Positions 63,924 through 64,000 of a stretch of DNA of 64,000 bases are shown here, piece after piece. Within the stretch, counting starts at the first letter, position 1, and each line of letters begins with the position of its first letter. This stretch comes from Pukyongiella litopenaei (lineage in GTDB: Bacteria; Pseudomonadota; Alphaproteobacteria; Rhodobacterales; Rhodobacteraceae). Location of the stretch: positions 1,302,001-1,366,000 of the forward strand of contig NZ_CP027665.1 in NCBI RefSeq assembly GCF_003008555.2, given 5' to 3'. The position numbers and the translations under genes are program-made. The notes beneath the pieces were generated by a model. It was not told the origin of the DNA, did not search any database, and worked only from the letters and a program-made list of their open reading frames with translations.

Positions 63924-64000
63924 GCGGCGATCTGGACGCTGTCATCGGCCGCAGGTGGCGGCGCCCGCCGCTGGTCCGGCAGGCCTGGCTGCGCTGGGCG
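63920..64000 (+). CDS. phnE: phosphonate ABC transporter permease, N-terminal fragment (cut by window edge)
   Basis: 27 codons are visible from the ATG at 63920: [20 protein letters not shown] and a further seven residues, a basic cytoplasmic N-terminus. Identity is inferred from position after phnD-phnC with ATGA coupling; the membrane part lies beyond the window. Confidence 0.65.
   Translation, partial: MSGDLDAVIGRRWRRPPLVRQAWLRWA

Overview
The window looks like a chromosomal segment of an alphaproteobacterium of the order Rhodobacterales (Roseobacter/Paracoccaceae type). It is GC-rich and carries gene sets typical of that group: the sucCD-sucAB-lpd order, TRAP transporters, a sorbitol/mannitol smo-type operon, sulfopropanediol genes, a DUF442-SQR fusion and many ATGA stop/start overlaps. 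This is inference from gene content; no rRNA or species marker is present.

Left edge (1-1627): the right end of an integrated P2-type phage or phage-derived element. It has the 3' part of a tail-hub (late control D) gene, a staphylococcal-nuclease-like gene, a small membrane/coiled-coil gene, and then the 3' half only of a tRNA-Tyr gene, which marks a probable attachment site.

1698-14128 is mostly housekeeping: AlkB-type alkane monooxygenase, MutY, a DciA-like DUF721 protein, a DsbA-family protein, a CaiB/BaiF CoA-transferase, lipid A/Kdo genes (lpxK, waaA) with DUF4170, a CysQ-like phosphatase, PmbA, a DUF2125 protein, an SDR and a small crotonase. 14217-24323 is the lower TCA block, all on the minus strand: sucC, two small secreted proteins, sucD, a DUF805 membrane protein, sucA, sucB with two lipoyl domains, and lpd. 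A twin palindrome lies upstream of sucC.

24622-27067 holds hpsN-comD-comE for C3-sulfonate (DHPS/sulfolactate/sulfopyruvate) breakdown. Divergent from it is a four-gene exbB-exbD-exbD-tonB unit. 29623-33860 holds a TRAP transporter (dctP-dctQ-dctM) with a universal stress protein, divergent from an Asp/Glu-racemase-family gene. 33835-41808 is a LysR-controlled cluster that reads as lysine/aminoadipate catabolism: a lysine/saccharopine dehydrogenase-like protein, an aminotransferase, a fused alpha-beta TPP dehydrogenase E1, an atypical FabD-like acyltransferase and an ALDH7-type aldehyde dehydrogenase. It is the most unusual metabolic unit in the window, because it has an E1 and an acyltransferase but no E2.

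42050-48403 is a sulfide/persulfide cluster: a Crp/Fnr regulator, a DUF2892 membrane protein, a split YeeE/YedE transporter, a persulfide-dioxygenase-like MBL hydrolase, DUF442-SQR and a SulP permease. 48531-57095 is a polyol operon with its LacI regulator: smoE-F-G-K, a sorbitol dehydrogenase, mannitol dehydrogenase and a PfkB fructokinase. Palindromic operator candidates precede both lacI and smoE. 57208-61889 groups an ExeA/GspA-like ATPase of unusual architecture, an orphan TAXI binding protein and a large periplasmic coiled-coil protein. The window ends in a phosphonate ABC transporter (phnD, phnC and the start of phnE).
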